DNA from: Spirochaetales bacterium
GTDB lineage: Bacteria > Spirochaetota > Spirochaetia > JABEVK01
NCBI GenBank assembly: GCA_013044245.1
Contig: JABEVK010000034.1
Location: 1-35,360, forward strand
Direction of reading: 5' to 3'
DNA: 35,360 nucleotides
Within the stretch, counting starts at the first letter, position 1; each line of letters starts with the position of its first letter. This document shows, piece by piece, positions 1 through 7,974 of this stretch. Under the pieces are notes generated by a model. The model ran no database searches. It had not been told where the DNA came from and worked only from the letters and a program-made list of their open reading frames with translations. Position numbers and translations under genes: made by a program.

Positions 1-662
1 AAAAAGGCTTCATAACAAAAAATGTGAAGGGGTACTTCGGCAGTTTCACGGCTTTTTACCCGTCGCAGGGTTCCTGCGGCCAGGTTGCGGGCATTGGCGT
101 ATGGTTCCTCTTGACCGGCATTGATAGCAAAAAACTGTGACTTGGGAAGGTAAACCTCCCCCCTCACCGCCAATCTGAGCCCAGGTTCAAGTTTAAGAGG
201 AACTGTCGGAATGGTTTTTATGTTGGCAGTAACATCATTGCCCACCCAACCATTGCCCCGAGTTAAAGCCCGCTCGAGAATGCCGTTTTCGTAATACAGC
301 ACTACTGACAAGCCGTCGAGTTTGTGTTCCGCCACAATGACCAAGGGTTGAGAACTCAGTCCTTGATTTTTTTTCAACCACGTTTCGAGTTCTGACACGG
401 CGTAAGCCTTATCGAGACTCAAGACCGGTACCTCGTGCGCACGTTCAGGGAATTCATGCGAAAGATCACTCCCGACACGCTGAGTGGGACTCCAGGCGAG
501 CCTTTGTTCGGGATATAGCTCTTCCATTCGTCGTAGATCTTCCCACAATTTGTCATACTCAAGATCTGAGACGGTAGGCCGACCCTCGGCATACTGCCTT
601 TGCCACAACAAAAGTCGCTCGGCTAACTCACTCATGCGCTGAACGATTTCCTGTGCTGACAT
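1..662 (-). CDS. ligA: NAD-dependent DNA ligase, N-terminal part (cut by window edge)
   Basis: This frame is open from an ATG at 660-662 to the window edge, giving about 220 residues; it is absent from the ORF track because its stop lies outside. LigA seals nicks with NAD+ in replication and repair. Visible family marks are the N-terminal YDxLWxxLxxxE helix region, SPTQRVGS, HEVPVLSLDKAY, the adenylation motif EHKLDG with catalytic Lys at about residue 114, RGEVYLP, and ANARNLAAGTLR. The motif usually written TRGDGxxGEDVT reads TRGNGWVGNDVT here, a form I recall from spirochaete ligases. A strong ribosome site, AAAGGGGGG, lies about 8 bases before the ATG. Only the Ia and adenylation regions are visible; the OB, zinc-finger, HhH and BRCT domains would lie to the left of the window. 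Confidence 0.95.
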   Translation of the reverse strand, partial: MSAQEIVQRMSELAERLLLWQRQYAEGRPTVSDLEYDKLWEDLRRMEELYPEQRLAWSPTQRVGSDLSHEFPERAHEVPVLSLDKAYAVSELETWLKKNQGLSSQPLVIVAEHKLDGLSVVLYYENGILERALTRGNGWVGNDVTANIKTIPTVPLKLEPGLRLAVRGEVYLPKSQFFAINAGQEEPYANARNLAAGTLRRVKSRETAEVPLHIFCYEAF

Positions 663-699
663 TGCCTGCCCCCCTTTGGTCTACTTTTGCTTTTTGCGA

Positions 700-708
700 G
701 TTATAGCA
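700..708 (-). promoter_or_regulatory. Possible extended -10 promoter for ligA
   Basis: On the - strand the sequence reads TGCTATAAC, an extended -10 element (TGnTATAAC) about 40 bases before the ligA ATG. No good -35 accompanies it. The rest of 663-774 is AT-rich and must also hold the promoter of the + operon starting at 775, where I could not settle on a convincing pair of boxes. Confidence 0.35.
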
Positions 709-774
709 TTCATAATAGTATTTAGCCATGACAAAGTGTATTATTTAAGGTATCTACTTTTTTAGGAGCAATCC

Positions 775-1329
775 ATGGCACATCACGACCACGTCCCGGG
801 AACCGGGAATGGCAAAGGCATGGCTTTTCGCGACCAAATTGCCAATTCGGTCATTGACGCGGTTAACCCTCAAGCACACGATACGATTTACGATATTGGT
901 TCTGGTGACGGGCATTATTCGGCTCGACTGGCAGAAAAAGCCGCACGCGTTGTGGCCTTTGACGCCCGTCCTGACGTTTTTCAGGGCGAAAACTACCAAA
1001 AGGCGAATATTACTGCCGTTCCCGGCAATATCTGCCCCTGGGTCGAAGCTCATGGGTTTCACGAGGCATCTCAGGTATTCTTTTCCAATTCCTTTCACGA
1101 CATGCCCTGCCAAGAAAAGCTTCTAGAACTGCTGGGCTCGACGCTTCGTCCGGCAAGTCGCCTCAATTTTGTCGAGTTTAAGCTTGCTACCCCGTTCGGG
1201 CCTCCTGCCGATATCCGCTATAGTCCCGAACGCCTCAAGCAACTCGTAGAGGCGAAGGGTTTTCGACTGGTCAAGGAATTGAGCTTCGAGTACCATTACT
1301 TTCATACTTACGAAAAACTTAAGGAATAG
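775..1329 (+). CDS. Class I SAM-dependent methyltransferase, substrate unknown
   Basis: The 184-residue protein has the class I methyltransferase motif I, YDIGSGDGHYSARLAE, followed by an acidic residue at the end of strand 2 (VVAFDARPD) and a motif-IV-like stretch NSFHDMPC. These mark an S-adenosylmethionine-binding Rossmann fold. The target cannot be named; the small size and lack of extra domains fit a small-molecule or protein methyltransferase. The ATG at 775 is preceded by TTAGGAGCAATCC, a good ribosome site. The stop is 2 bases before the GTG of rsmD, so the two are surely co-transcribed and probably translationally coupled. It is the first gene of the operon running through motB. Confidence 0.8.
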   Translation: MAHHDHVPGTGNGKGMAFRDQIANSVIDAVNPQAHDTIYDIGSGDGHYSARLAEKAARVVAFDARPDVFQGENYQKANITAVPGNICPWVEAHGFHEASQVFFSNSFHDMPCQEKLLELLGSTLRPASRLNFVEFKLATPFGPPADIRYSPERLKQLVEAKGFRLVKELSFEYHYFHTYEKLKE

Positions 1330-1331
1330 GG

Positions 1332-1868
1332 GTGCGGATCACTGGCGGTAAGTACCGAAGCCGTATTGTTCTCTGCCCTAAGGGGGAAATTCGCCCGGCA
1401 ATGGACCGCATGAGGACCAGTTTGTTCTCGATTTTGGGCCCGCTGGATGGCATTGCTGTACTTGATCTGTTCAGCGGCTCAGGACTAGTCGGCATCGAAA
1501 CCGCAAGTCGAGGTGCGGCTGAAATAGACTTAGTCGAAAAAGATTGGGGAAAAAAAGCAACCATATTACGGAACTTGTCCTGGGTGGAAGAACCCGTCCG
1601 TTTGCATTTAACCGACGTGAAGCTCTTTCTGAAGCGAGCAGACCGGCAATGGGGCCTCATCTATGCCGATCCGCCCTTTCCGCTTGCCGGTAAGCTCGAA
1701 ATTCTTGAACTTGTCGCGAATCGAGGGCTTTTAGCCTCCCAGGGTACACTGGTGATGCACTACCCTGGTGAAGAAAGTTACCCCGACCAGGTCGGTACTT
1801 TGCGCCGGTTCGACCACCGGACGTATGGGCGAAGTCATTTGGTCTTCTATACCACTTCCCTTCCTTAA
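1332..1868 (+). CDS. rsmD: 16S rRNA (guanine966-N2)-methyltransferase RsmD
   Basis: The 178-residue protein follows the RsmD pattern: N-terminal MRITGGKYRSR, the RPAMDRMRTSLFSIL region, the SAM motif LDLFSGSGLVGIE, a following acidic VEKD, and the catalytic IYADPPF (the D/NPPF motif of N2-guanine methyltransferases). RsmD methylates G966 of 16S rRNA on the assembled small subunit. Translation starts at a GTG, 2 bases after the methyltransferase stop, and length is normal for the family (about 180-190 residues). The 3' end lies 22 bases before the preferred start of the nucleoside kinase. Confidence 0.93.
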   Translation: MRITGGKYRSRIVLCPKGEIRPAMDRMRTSLFSILGPLDGIAVLDLFSGSGLVGIETASRGAAEIDLVEKDWGKKATILRNLSWVEEPVRLHLTDVKLFLKRADRQWGLIYADPPFPLAGKLEILELVANRGLLASQGTLVMHYPGEESYPDQVGTLRRFDHRTYGRSHLVFYTTSLP

Positions 1869-1890
1869 CGCGTTGAACTATTCTGAAAGG

Positions 1891-3531
1891 ATGCCGCAAC
1901 TTTCTGTCACCCTAGGTCAAACCCATCTCACTGTTCCCTCGGGAACCCCGCTTGCCGATCTTTTACCGGCAAAGCCGCAGTCTCCCGCAATTTTAGGCGT
2001 CCTCGTGAATCAGCGCTTACGAAGTTTACGCTCGACACTCACCATTTCGGCTACGCTTGAACCAGTGTTGGCCGATTCGTCCATGGGGCACAAAATTTAC
2101 CGTAAAACCCTTTGCTTCCTTTTAGAATTGGCGGGGCAAACGTTTCCTGAACAAAAGCTCCGAATCGGCCCCTCTCTGGGAAATGCCTACCTTTTTTTTG
2201 ATGAGTCCGGCACCTTAACCCCAGAACGCCTTGCCCAGTTGAAAGCACAAATGCAGGCCCTTGTTGAGCGTGACCTGCCCATAGAACCCGTTCGTTTGCC
2301 CTATGCCGAAGCCTGCCGCCTATTTTTACCCACCAGCGAGTCAGGAAAGCTCATCGTGCAAAAGAACCAACCCGAGGTTCCTTGTGTCGAATGTGACGGT
2401 TTTTGGGCCTTGGAGCACTTTCCTTTAGCACCTTCGACGAAAGCCGTTGCTGTCTTTGATCTGCAACCCCACCCGGACGGATTGCTATTGGTTTTTCCCG
2501 AAAAACGCTTACCCTTGGCCCTAGCACCAGTACCGTCTAAGCCGCTCTTGGTACAAACAGCCCGCGAATACAAAACCTTAGTCGATATTTTGGGGATTCC
2601 TTCGGTTCCTGAACTTAATGAAATCGTCGCCAAGCCCAAAGAGGCTTCTCACTTTGTCCAGGTGACCGAGACCCTGCAAGAAAAAAAGCTAAGCCGTCTC
2701 GCCGATCAGTTGGCCGGCTTAAGCTCTACCCTTAAGTTGGTTTTGGTGGCAGGCCCCTCCTCTTCGGGAAAAACGACTTTTACCAAAAAACTTGCCGTAC
2801 ACTTACAGGCGGTAGGGTTTAAGCCCCGACTTTTGGGCCTGGACGATTACTTTTTGGACCGTGAACACACACCCAAGGATGCTGAAGGCAACTATGACTT
2901 CGAAGCCTTAGAAGCTCTGGATATACCGTTGCTGAACGAACACTTGGTCGCTCTTTTGGCAGGAAAGTCCGTCGAAACCCCCATTTTTGATTTTAAGACA
3001 GGATCAAGAAAACCTCAGGGGCGTCCTTTGACCCTAGGACCTCGTGACCTTCTCATCATGGAAGGAATCCATGGCCTGAACGACGCCTTAACCCCTCTGG
3101 TTCCTCGCGAAAGAAAGTTCAAGATTTATATTTCGCCTTTGACGGCACTCGTCATTGACCCACACAACCGGATTTCTACCACCGACAACCGACTAATCCG
3201 CCGTATGGTTCGCGACTTTCAATTTCGAGGCTATTCTGCCCTCCATACCTTACGCCAGTGGCCCTCGGTAAGGCGCGGCGAGGACAAGAATATTTTTCCT
3301 TTTCAGGAATCGGCGGACGCCTCATTTAATAGTGCCTTGGACTACGAGTTAGCCGTTCTTAAAGAGGTGGCCGTGCCTCTTTTAAAAACCGTCCCCCCCA
3401 CTGAACCTGAGTACACAGAGGCCTATTATTTATTGTCACTTTTGGATAATTTCATTCCCATGACCGACCTTCCCGTCCCAAGTTTCTCAATTTTACGAGA
3501 ATTTGTCGGTCGGAGCGGATTCAAGTATTAA
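1891..3531 (+). CDS. TGS-domain nucleoside (uridine-like) kinase, fused form
   Basis: I place the start at the ATG at 1891, where the family N-terminus MPQLSVTLGQTHLTVPSG begins; the track's GTG at 1768 would overlap rsmD by 100 bases. From 1891 the protein has 546 residues. The N-terminal part resembles the TGS and second additional domains of threonyl-tRNA synthetase. The C-terminal half is a uridine kinase-type P-loop domain: Walker A GPSSSGKTT near residue 287, then LGLDDYFLDR, the YDFEALEALD block, IMEGIHGLN and RLIRRMVRDFQFRG. Such fusions are common in spirochaetes and some Firmicutes and are annotated as nucleoside kinases; the exact substrate is not known from sequence. The Shine-Dalgarno-like GAAAGG abuts the ATG with no spacer, which is unusual and leaves some doubt about the start. 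Confidence 0.88.
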   Translation: MPQLSVTLGQTHLTVPSGTPLADLLPAKPQSPAILGVLVNQRLRSLRSTLTISATLEPVLADSSMGHKIYRKTLCFLLELAGQTFPEQKLRIGPSLGNAYLFFDESGTLTPERLAQLKAQMQALVERDLPIEPVRLPYAEACRLFLPTSESGKLIVQKNQPEVPCVECDGFWALEHFPLAPSTKAVAVFDLQPHPDGLLLVFPEKRLPLALAPVPSKPLLVQTAREYKTLVDILGIPSVPELNEIVAKPKEASHFVQVTETLQEKKLSRLADQLAGLSSTLKLVLVAGPSSSGKTTFTKKLAVHLQAVGFKPRLLGLDDYFLDREHTPKDAEGNYDFEALEALDIPLLNEHLVALLAGKSVETPIFDFKTGSRKPQGRPLTLGPRDLLIMEGIHGLNDALTPLVPRERKFKIYISPLTALVIDPHNRISTTDNRLIRRMVRDFQFRGYSALHTLRQWPSVRRGEDKNIFPFQESADASFNSALDYELAVLKEVAVPLLKTVPPTEPEYTEAYYLLSLLDNFIPMTDLPVPSFSILREFVGRSGFKY

Positions 3532-3563
3532 CCTGACCGAAAGAGCATCCGATAGAAGGAAAT

Positions 3564-4367
3564 ATGAAAGCGGGCAAAGGCATGGACATCTCGACGGTGG
3601 TCGGGCTCATCTTGGGTATGGGCGGCATAGTCACCGGTTACATCATTGAAGGTGGCAACCCGGCCTCGTTGTTGGGACTTTCAGCGTTTATTATCATCTT
3701 TGCGGGTGTCTCCGGCGCCTTGATCGTTTCGTTTGGCATTAAAGATTTTCTTCGCATCGGCGCCATCTTGAGTGAATCGTTTACCCCGGCCAATGAAGCC
3801 AATGCCGAGCTAGCGGGGCAGATTGTCGACCTCTCTGATAAAGCACGCAAAGAAGGTCTTTTGTCACTGGATGACATGGTCGATGACATTGAAGACCCGC
3901 TGTTTCGTAAAGGCATTCGGATGGTCGTTGATGGTGTTGACCCCGATGAAATTGAAAAGATCCTTGATACTGACATGACCATCTATGAAGCCAAAAAAAA
4001 AGAAGATGCCGAGGTCTATGCCCAGGCCGGTGGTTTTGCTCCCACGATGGGGATTATCGGTACAGTTACTGGTCTAGTTCTAGTTTTGGGAAACTTAGCC
4101 GGTGACGTCGAACATTTGGGTCACGCCATTGCAGCAGCGTTCATCGCCACCCTTTACGGGATTAGTTTAGCCAATATTTTCGCCTTACCCGTTGCCAATA
4201 AGCTCAAAGGAAAAATTAAAAAAGAAAAATTGCGCATGGAAATGATTCTCGCCGGCGTTTTTGCTATCCATAAAGGCGAAAGCCCGATGCTCGTCAAAGA
4301 AAAAATGATGTCGTATCTAGAAGAAGCCGAACAAAAGCTTTTGGACAAGGGCGGGAGTGAGGATTAG
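3564..4367 (+). CDS. motA: Flagellar stator protein MotA
   Basis: The 267-residue protein starts with MKAGKGMDISTVVGLILGMGGI and has four membrane segments: two near the N-terminus (about residues 9-30 and 35-57) and two after a long cytoplasmic loop (about 155-176 and 185-210). The loop is charged, as in MotA, where it contacts FliG. The third segment, GGFAPTMGIIGTVTGLVLVL, carries the conserved Pro and Gly pattern of MotA/TolQ/ExbB proteins. MotA forms the ion-driven stator with MotB. The ribosome site is GAAGGAAAT before the ATG. motB begins 2 bases after the stop. The pair lies behind rsmD and the nucleoside kinase, not inside a flagellar gene cluster. Confidence 0.95.
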   Translation: MKAGKGMDISTVVGLILGMGGIVTGYIIEGGNPASLLGLSAFIIIFAGVSGALIVSFGIKDFLRIGAILSESFTPANEANAELAGQIVDLSDKARKEGLLSLDDMVDDIEDPLFRKGIRMVVDGVDPDEIEKILDTDMTIYEAKKKEDAEVYAQAGGFAPTMGIIGTVTGLVLVLGNLAGDVEHLGHAIAAAFIATLYGISLANIFALPVANKLKGKIKKEKLRMEMILAGVFAIHKGESPMLVKEKMMSYLEEAEQKLLDKGGSED

Positions 4368-4369
4368 CC

Positions 4370-5128
4370 GTGGCAGTTAAAAAGTTTTCGACGAAAAGAG
4401 TTCGCCGAGGCGGCGAAGAAGGCCACGATAATTCCGAGCGGTGGCTTTTAACGTATGCAGACATGATCACCCTTCTTATGCTCTTTTTTATCGTTCTGTA
4501 CGCCTTAGCACCCCACAAACCCCTCATCAACGAAGATTTTGCCCAGACCTTCCAGACCATTTTTCAAGGCGCGAACCTCGGTTATATCATCCAAGAAAAG
4601 AACGCCAAAGGAACCAAGGGCATGATGCTCGAAGGCAAACAGCAAATTGATCCGTCCAAGGTTCTTCGTGAAAAGCGCAATACCCTGATGACGCGACTAG
4701 AGTACCGCCTAAAGAACATCATGCCGCAAAACCAATACAAGATCAGCGAAATTCAAGATGGCATACGAATTACTCTCTTTTCTGATACCTTCTTTCCCCC
4801 AGGTAGTCCTGAGATCAGCCCTCCGTCGGTGCCTTTTTTAGGAAAAGTCGCCGAAGCCTTGTCAGCCCTTCCTAACGCTGTTCGCATTGAAGGACACACA
4901 GACGGCAGTGCCGTCGAAGGGGACCGGTTTGCCAAAGAGTGGCAGTTGTCTACCGAGCGAGCTCTTTCCGTGCTGAACCTTTTTTTCAGCTACGGCTTTC
5001 CCGAAGACAAAGCATCGGTAGCCGGGTATGGCTCTACTCGACCTATTGCTACCAATGCTACTCCCGAGGGACAGGCCTTTAACCGACGGGTTGACCTTGT
5101 TGTTCTTTGGGACAAGTCGCAAATGTAA
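4370..5128 (+). CDS. motB: Flagellar stator protein MotB
   Basis: The 252-residue protein has the MotB signature RWLLTYADMITLLMLFFIVL, with the ion-carrying Asp at about residue 31, in one N-terminal membrane segment. A periplasmic plug/linker follows, then a C-terminal OmpA-like peptidoglycan-binding domain (VRIEGHTDG, LSTERALSVLNLF, GYGSTRPIATN, NRRVDLVV) that anchors the stator to the cell wall. Translation starts at GTG, 2 bases after motA, so translation is probably coupled. The gene ends 17 bases from the convergent bcp stop, and I see no hairpin between them. Confidence 0.95.
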   Translation: MAVKKFSTKRVRRGGEEGHDNSERWLLTYADMITLLMLFFIVLYALAPHKPLINEDFAQTFQTIFQGANLGYIIQEKNAKGTKGMMLEGKQQIDPSKVLREKRNTLMTRLEYRLKNIMPQNQYKISEIQDGIRITLFSDTFFPPGSPEISPPSVPFLGKVAEALSALPNAVRIEGHTDGSAVEGDRFAKEWQLSTERALSVLNLFFSYGFPEDKASVAGYGSTRPIATNATPEGQAFNRRVDLVVLWDKSQM

Positions 5129-5145
5129 CGTGCCAGTTTATGGTC

Positions 5146-5601
5146 TCAACCTAAGAACGGCAAAACCTGGACGGTGTGGTTTTCCGTGTCTACCTTTTTT
5201 ATCACTTTAGTCACGACACCTTGCTCATCGAGGACGAAGGTTGTTCTCAAAACCCCGACCGATTTTTTACCGTACAGGTTTTTTTCTCCCCAGGCGCCCC
5301 AAGCTTCCATGACAGTGTGGTCAGGGTCGCTCAGCAGTGTGAAAGGCAAACCATATTTTTCGATAAACTTTTGATGTGACGCAGAACTATCCGGACTAAT
5401 CCCCAAAATGACCGTATTCTTCGCCATGAGCTGGGAGTGGCCGTCACGTAACGAACAGGCTTCTTTCGTACAACCAGGGGTGTCATCTTTGGGATAAAAA
5501 TACACCAGGACTTTTTTTCCCCTCAACGACGAAAGCGTCACGCTGTTTCCCCAAGCATCAGCCAGGGTAAAATCCGGAGCTAAAGTTTTTTCTTGAATCA
5601 T
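5146..5601 (-). CDS. bcp: Thiol peroxidase of the Bcp/PrxQ type
   Basis: The start is set at the ATG at 5601, giving 151 residues, because GAGGTGATT directly precedes it and MIQEKTLAPDFTL matches the family N-terminus; the track start 20 codons upstream has no such support. The peroxidatic motif DDTPGCTKEAC holds Cys44 and a second Cys at 49, the C-x4-C pair of two-cysteine Bcp/PrxQ enzymes that reduce H2O2 and organic peroxides using thioredoxin. The ending SVGVLRTTFVLDEQGVV also fits. It is convergent with motB and divergent from the regulator at 5707. Confidence 0.93.
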   Translation of the reverse strand: MIQEKTLAPDFTLADAWGNSVTLSSLRGKKVLVYFYPKDDTPGCTKEACSLRDGHSQLMAKNTVILGISPDSSASHQKFIEKYGLPFTLLSDPDHTVMEAWGAWGEKNLYGKKSVGVLRTTFVLDEQGVVTKVIKKVDTENHTVQVLPFLG

Positions 5602-5654
5602 AATCACCTCAATACGAGGAAATTCACCATTTTTTTGGCATTGGGCAAATTTCT

Positions 5655-5684
5655 TTGACAATCCGTTCTTATGTTTCGTACACT
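5655..5684 (+). promoter_or_regulatory. Sigma70-type promoter for the REC/HisKA_2 gene
   Basis: A perfect -35 TTGACA (5655-5660) is followed after 18 bases by TACACT (5679-5684). Transcription would start near 5690, downstream of the track's ATGs at 5671 and 5686, so the ATG at 5707 is the credible start. Confidence 0.65.
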
Positions 5685-5706
5685 TATGATATGGGGATTT
5701 CCATCA

Positions 5707-6750
5707 ATGAATAGCGCCACCAAAAAGACTGTTCTCGTCATCGATGATGATGAAACGGTACTCGCTGTTCTCTCAGGTTTTTTGAATATGTTGGGCTATG
5801 AGGTAAAGACGGCTCTGAGCGGAGATGTCGGTTGGGAACTGTTTCAATCCGAAAAGCCCGATGCCATTCTGAGCGATCTGCTTATGCCGGGGGGCCTCGA
5901 TGGATTAGCCCTGTTGGCAAAAATTCGTACCGTTAATCCCCTTTTGCCCTTTATCGTCGTTTCAGGGAAATCTGACGTGGATGAAGCCATGACAGCCATT
6001 CGTAAAGGGGCTTGGGATTTTATCGTAAAACCGGTTGGCTTTGAACAGCTCTCGACGATTTTGCATCGTGTTTGGGAACGAGCATCGCTCCTAGCGATGC
6101 GCCGCGATTACCAAACCCAGTTAGAAGCCGAAATCGCCTCACGAACGGCCGAGTTGCATCATCGCGTTAAGAACAATTTGCAAGTGATTTTGATCCTTCT
6201 CGATCTTCAGCGCGAAAATACCCACAATGCCGAAGCTCGAGAACTTTTGTGGGAAAGTCAGAATCGGATTCACGCAATGGCCGAGATTCAAGAACAAGCC
6301 TTTCAAGAAGAGCACAACGGTCACGTTGATCTGCGCCCCTTTCTTACGGGATTGGTGTTTCACCTGGTCAACGCACTGGGCTGGACACCGGTACTCACCC
6401 TCGATTGGGATATTCCGCCCCTAGAGATTGAGGCAGGAGCCGCCTTTTCAATCGGCTTAATCTTAAATGAAATCATCGCAACTGTGCTTGAAACGGAATT
6501 AACACAACCTGAAAAGGCGTCACTCTCGGTGAAATTAACACCCGGTCCTCCGCAGAGTTTTGAACTTACCGTCGAGGATTCTTGGGGAGCTATCAAAACT
6601 TGGCAAACGGAACAGGGGTCCCTGTCCATGAGTATTACTATGCTCAAAGTTCTCACAGAACTCGTCGAGGGACAGCTCAAATATGATCGGCGCACTCCGA
6701 ATCGCATCACGGTATCCATTTTTCACGACAGGTCCCCCTCACTTCTCTAG
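5707..6750 (+). CDS. Receiver domain fused to HisKA_2 and a degenerate histidine-kinase ATPase domain
   Basis: Starting at 5707 (after the predicted transcription start) the protein has 347 residues. Residues 8-120 form an intact receiver: acidic DDD near 13-15, phosphoacceptor Asp57 in ILSDLLMPG, Ser86 in place of Thr, and Lys108 in FIVKPV. Residues about 140-230 are a HisKA_2 dimerisation domain with the H-box ELHHRVKNNLQVI. The C-terminal part aligns in order with a HATPase_c domain, but the ATP-binding motifs are worn: the N-box reads LILNEIIATVLE (usual LIxNELxxNAxKHA), the G1 box reads VEDSWGAIK (usual DNGxG), and the SLGL region reads SLSMS. It probably receives phosphate but may not autophosphorylate; a scaffold or sink role is possible. 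A PilZ gene follows 40 bases downstream. Confidence 0.85.
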   Translation: MNSATKKTVLVIDDDETVLAVLSGFLNMLGYEVKTALSGDVGWELFQSEKPDAILSDLLMPGGLDGLALLAKIRTVNPLLPFIVVSGKSDVDEAMTAIRKGAWDFIVKPVGFEQLSTILHRVWERASLLAMRRDYQTQLEAEIASRTAELHHRVKNNLQVILILLDLQRENTHNAEARELLWESQNRIHAMAEIQEQAFQEEHNGHVDLRPFLTGLVFHLVNALGWTPVLTLDWDIPPLEIEAGAAFSIGLILNEIIATVLETELTQPEKASLSVKLTPGPPQSFELTVEDSWGAIKTWQTEQGSLSMSITMLKVLTELVEGQLKYDRRTPNRITVSIFHDRSPSLL

Positions 6751-6790
6751 TACGCTGGCGTTCTACCAGATTTTCGCTTAAACTAGGCTT

Positions 6791-7123
6791 ATGGATACCC
6801 AACCATCGGTCTACGAAGCCCGCCAACACCCCCGTTACCGCGTTCTGGCTATGATCCGATTGGACTTTGGTCAAGAAGAATCTTTGACCGCGGAAACGCT
6901 CAATTACAGTACATCAGGAATTTTGTGTCGCCTCGACGTCTCTTTGCCGCCCGGTTCACGAGTTACGATTCTTTTGGAATTCGAGGGTGTACCTCTCGCA
7001 GTCGATGCCGTCAGCGTGCGTCAAACGCAAACCGAGAGCGGTTATGAGGTGGGTTTACAAATGCTTGAGTTAGCCGGTGAAGCCCATCAAAAGCTCATCG
7101 AGTTCTTTGAACAAGCCTCGTAA
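6791..7123 (+). CDS. PilZ domain protein (c-di-GMP receptor)
   Basis: The 110-residue protein is a single PilZ domain. It has the two c-di-GMP-binding motifs, RxxxR as RQHPR (about residues 11-15) and the N/DxSxxG motif as NYSTSG (38-43), then alternating beta-strand segments. Stand-alone PilZ proteins bind cyclic di-GMP and act on motility, envelope or enzyme targets; the target here is unknown. motAB nearby and the preceding phosphorelay-like gene make a motility or envelope role plausible, which is inference. The ribosome site is weak (AGGCTTATG). Confidence 0.88.
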   Translation: MDTQPSVYEARQHPRYRVLAMIRLDFGQEESLTAETLNYSTSGILCRLDVSLPPGSRVTILLEFEGVPLAVDAVSVRQTQTESGYEVGLQMLELAGEAHQKLIEFFEQAS

Positions 7124-7162
7124 AGCCAGCCTACCCTTGTCTTTCGATTGACGCTCACGGTA

Positions 7163-7182
7163 AAAAGCAGGAAAATGCTTTT
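7163..7182 (+). promoter_or_regulatory. Small AT-rich hairpin over the thioesterase ribosome site
   Basis: AAAAGCA and TGCTTTT form a 7-bp stem around the loop GGAAAA and end immediately before the ATG at 7183. The Shine-Dalgarno-like AGGA is split between stem and loop, so folding could limit initiation. The stem is weak, and this may be chance. Confidence 0.3.
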
Positions 7183-7974
7183 ATGAACGGTGTTGAATTG
7201 CGTCCAGGGGTTTTTAGATCTCAATTTAATTTGCGCTATTCGGATGTTCAGGCACAGGGTCTGCTTTCACTCACAGCGTTTCTAGACTATCTACAACAGA
7301 CAGCCGGTGATCATACCGAAAGTTTAGGGTTTGGCTACCGAGAACAGCGGTCTCAAGGGGCCTTTTGGGTATTATCCCGCTTATCGGCTGAAGTTTCTCG
7401 TTGGCCAGAATGGCCCCAGACCGTCCAGGTGGATACTTGGGCACGCGGACACAAGGGACTTTTAGCCTTGCGCGATTATGCCCTTTCGCAACAGGGACAG
7501 GTCTTGGCGAGAGTGAGTTCTGCCTGGGTTATGCTCAAGAACAAGCGCCCTCAACGCCCCGAAGCCTGGACAAATATCTACCAATTGGTTACTCCAGAAC
7601 CTCCCCTCGAAGAGCTCCCCCCCAGTCTTTCCATGCCCGAGCATCGCCCCGAAGACTGGGCCCAGAACCTTTGCTATCATTCCCGTTCCATTGACGCGAA
7701 TTGGAACGATATGGATATGAACGCTCACGTGAACAATCGTATCTCTGTTGGCTGGTGTTTAGCCGCACACCGTAGCGACTTTTTGAACGCGCATCACATT
7801 CAGCGTCTTGACGTCAACTTTATCGGTGAGGTTTTTGGCGATCAAACCTACAACCTCTGCTGGGAGGCGCCAGTCCCCTCAGACGACCTTGTTTGGAACT
7901 ATGCTCTGTTTCCTACCGGTCAAGCCGACCCGGTTTTGCGTGCACGAATCACTTGGCGCGCTAACCGCTCGTAA
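7183..7974 (+). CDS. Acyl-ACP thioesterase (FatA/FatB family)
   Basis: The 263-residue protein has two hot-dog folds, as in plant and bacterial acyl-ACP thioesterases. The N-terminal fold holds SQFNLRYSDVQAQGLLSL and LQQTAGDHTESLG, with VSSAWVMLKNKRPQRPEAW at its end. The C-terminal fold holds SIDANWNDMDMNAHVNNR, the conserved Asp/Asn/His region of the family. It would release free fatty acids from acyl carrier protein in the cytoplasm. Its 3' end overlaps the convergent MFS gene by 55 coding bases. A weak ribosome site (AGGA) lies within a small hairpin just before the ATG. Confidence 0.88.
   Translation: MNGVELRPGVFRSQFNLRYSDVQAQGLLSLTAFLDYLQQTAGDHTESLGFGYREQRSQGAFWVLSRLSAEVSRWPEWPQTVQVDTWARGHKGLLALRDYALSQQGQVLARVSSAWVMLKNKRPQRPEAWTNIYQLVTPEPPLEELPPSLSMPEHRPEDWAQNLCYHSRSIDANWNDMDMNAHVNNRISVGWCLAAHRSDFLNAHHIQRLDVNFIGEVFGDQTYNLCWEAPVPSDDLVWNYALFPTGQADPVLRARITWRANRS

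Noticed and set aside
754-1113. 119-residue - strand ORF
   Set aside because: It is the shadow of the SAM methyltransferase and covers its ribosome site.
1768-1890. GTG start of the nucleoside kinase in the ORF track
   Set aside because: It overlaps rsmD by 100 bases, while the TGS-like N-terminus begins at the ATG at 1891.
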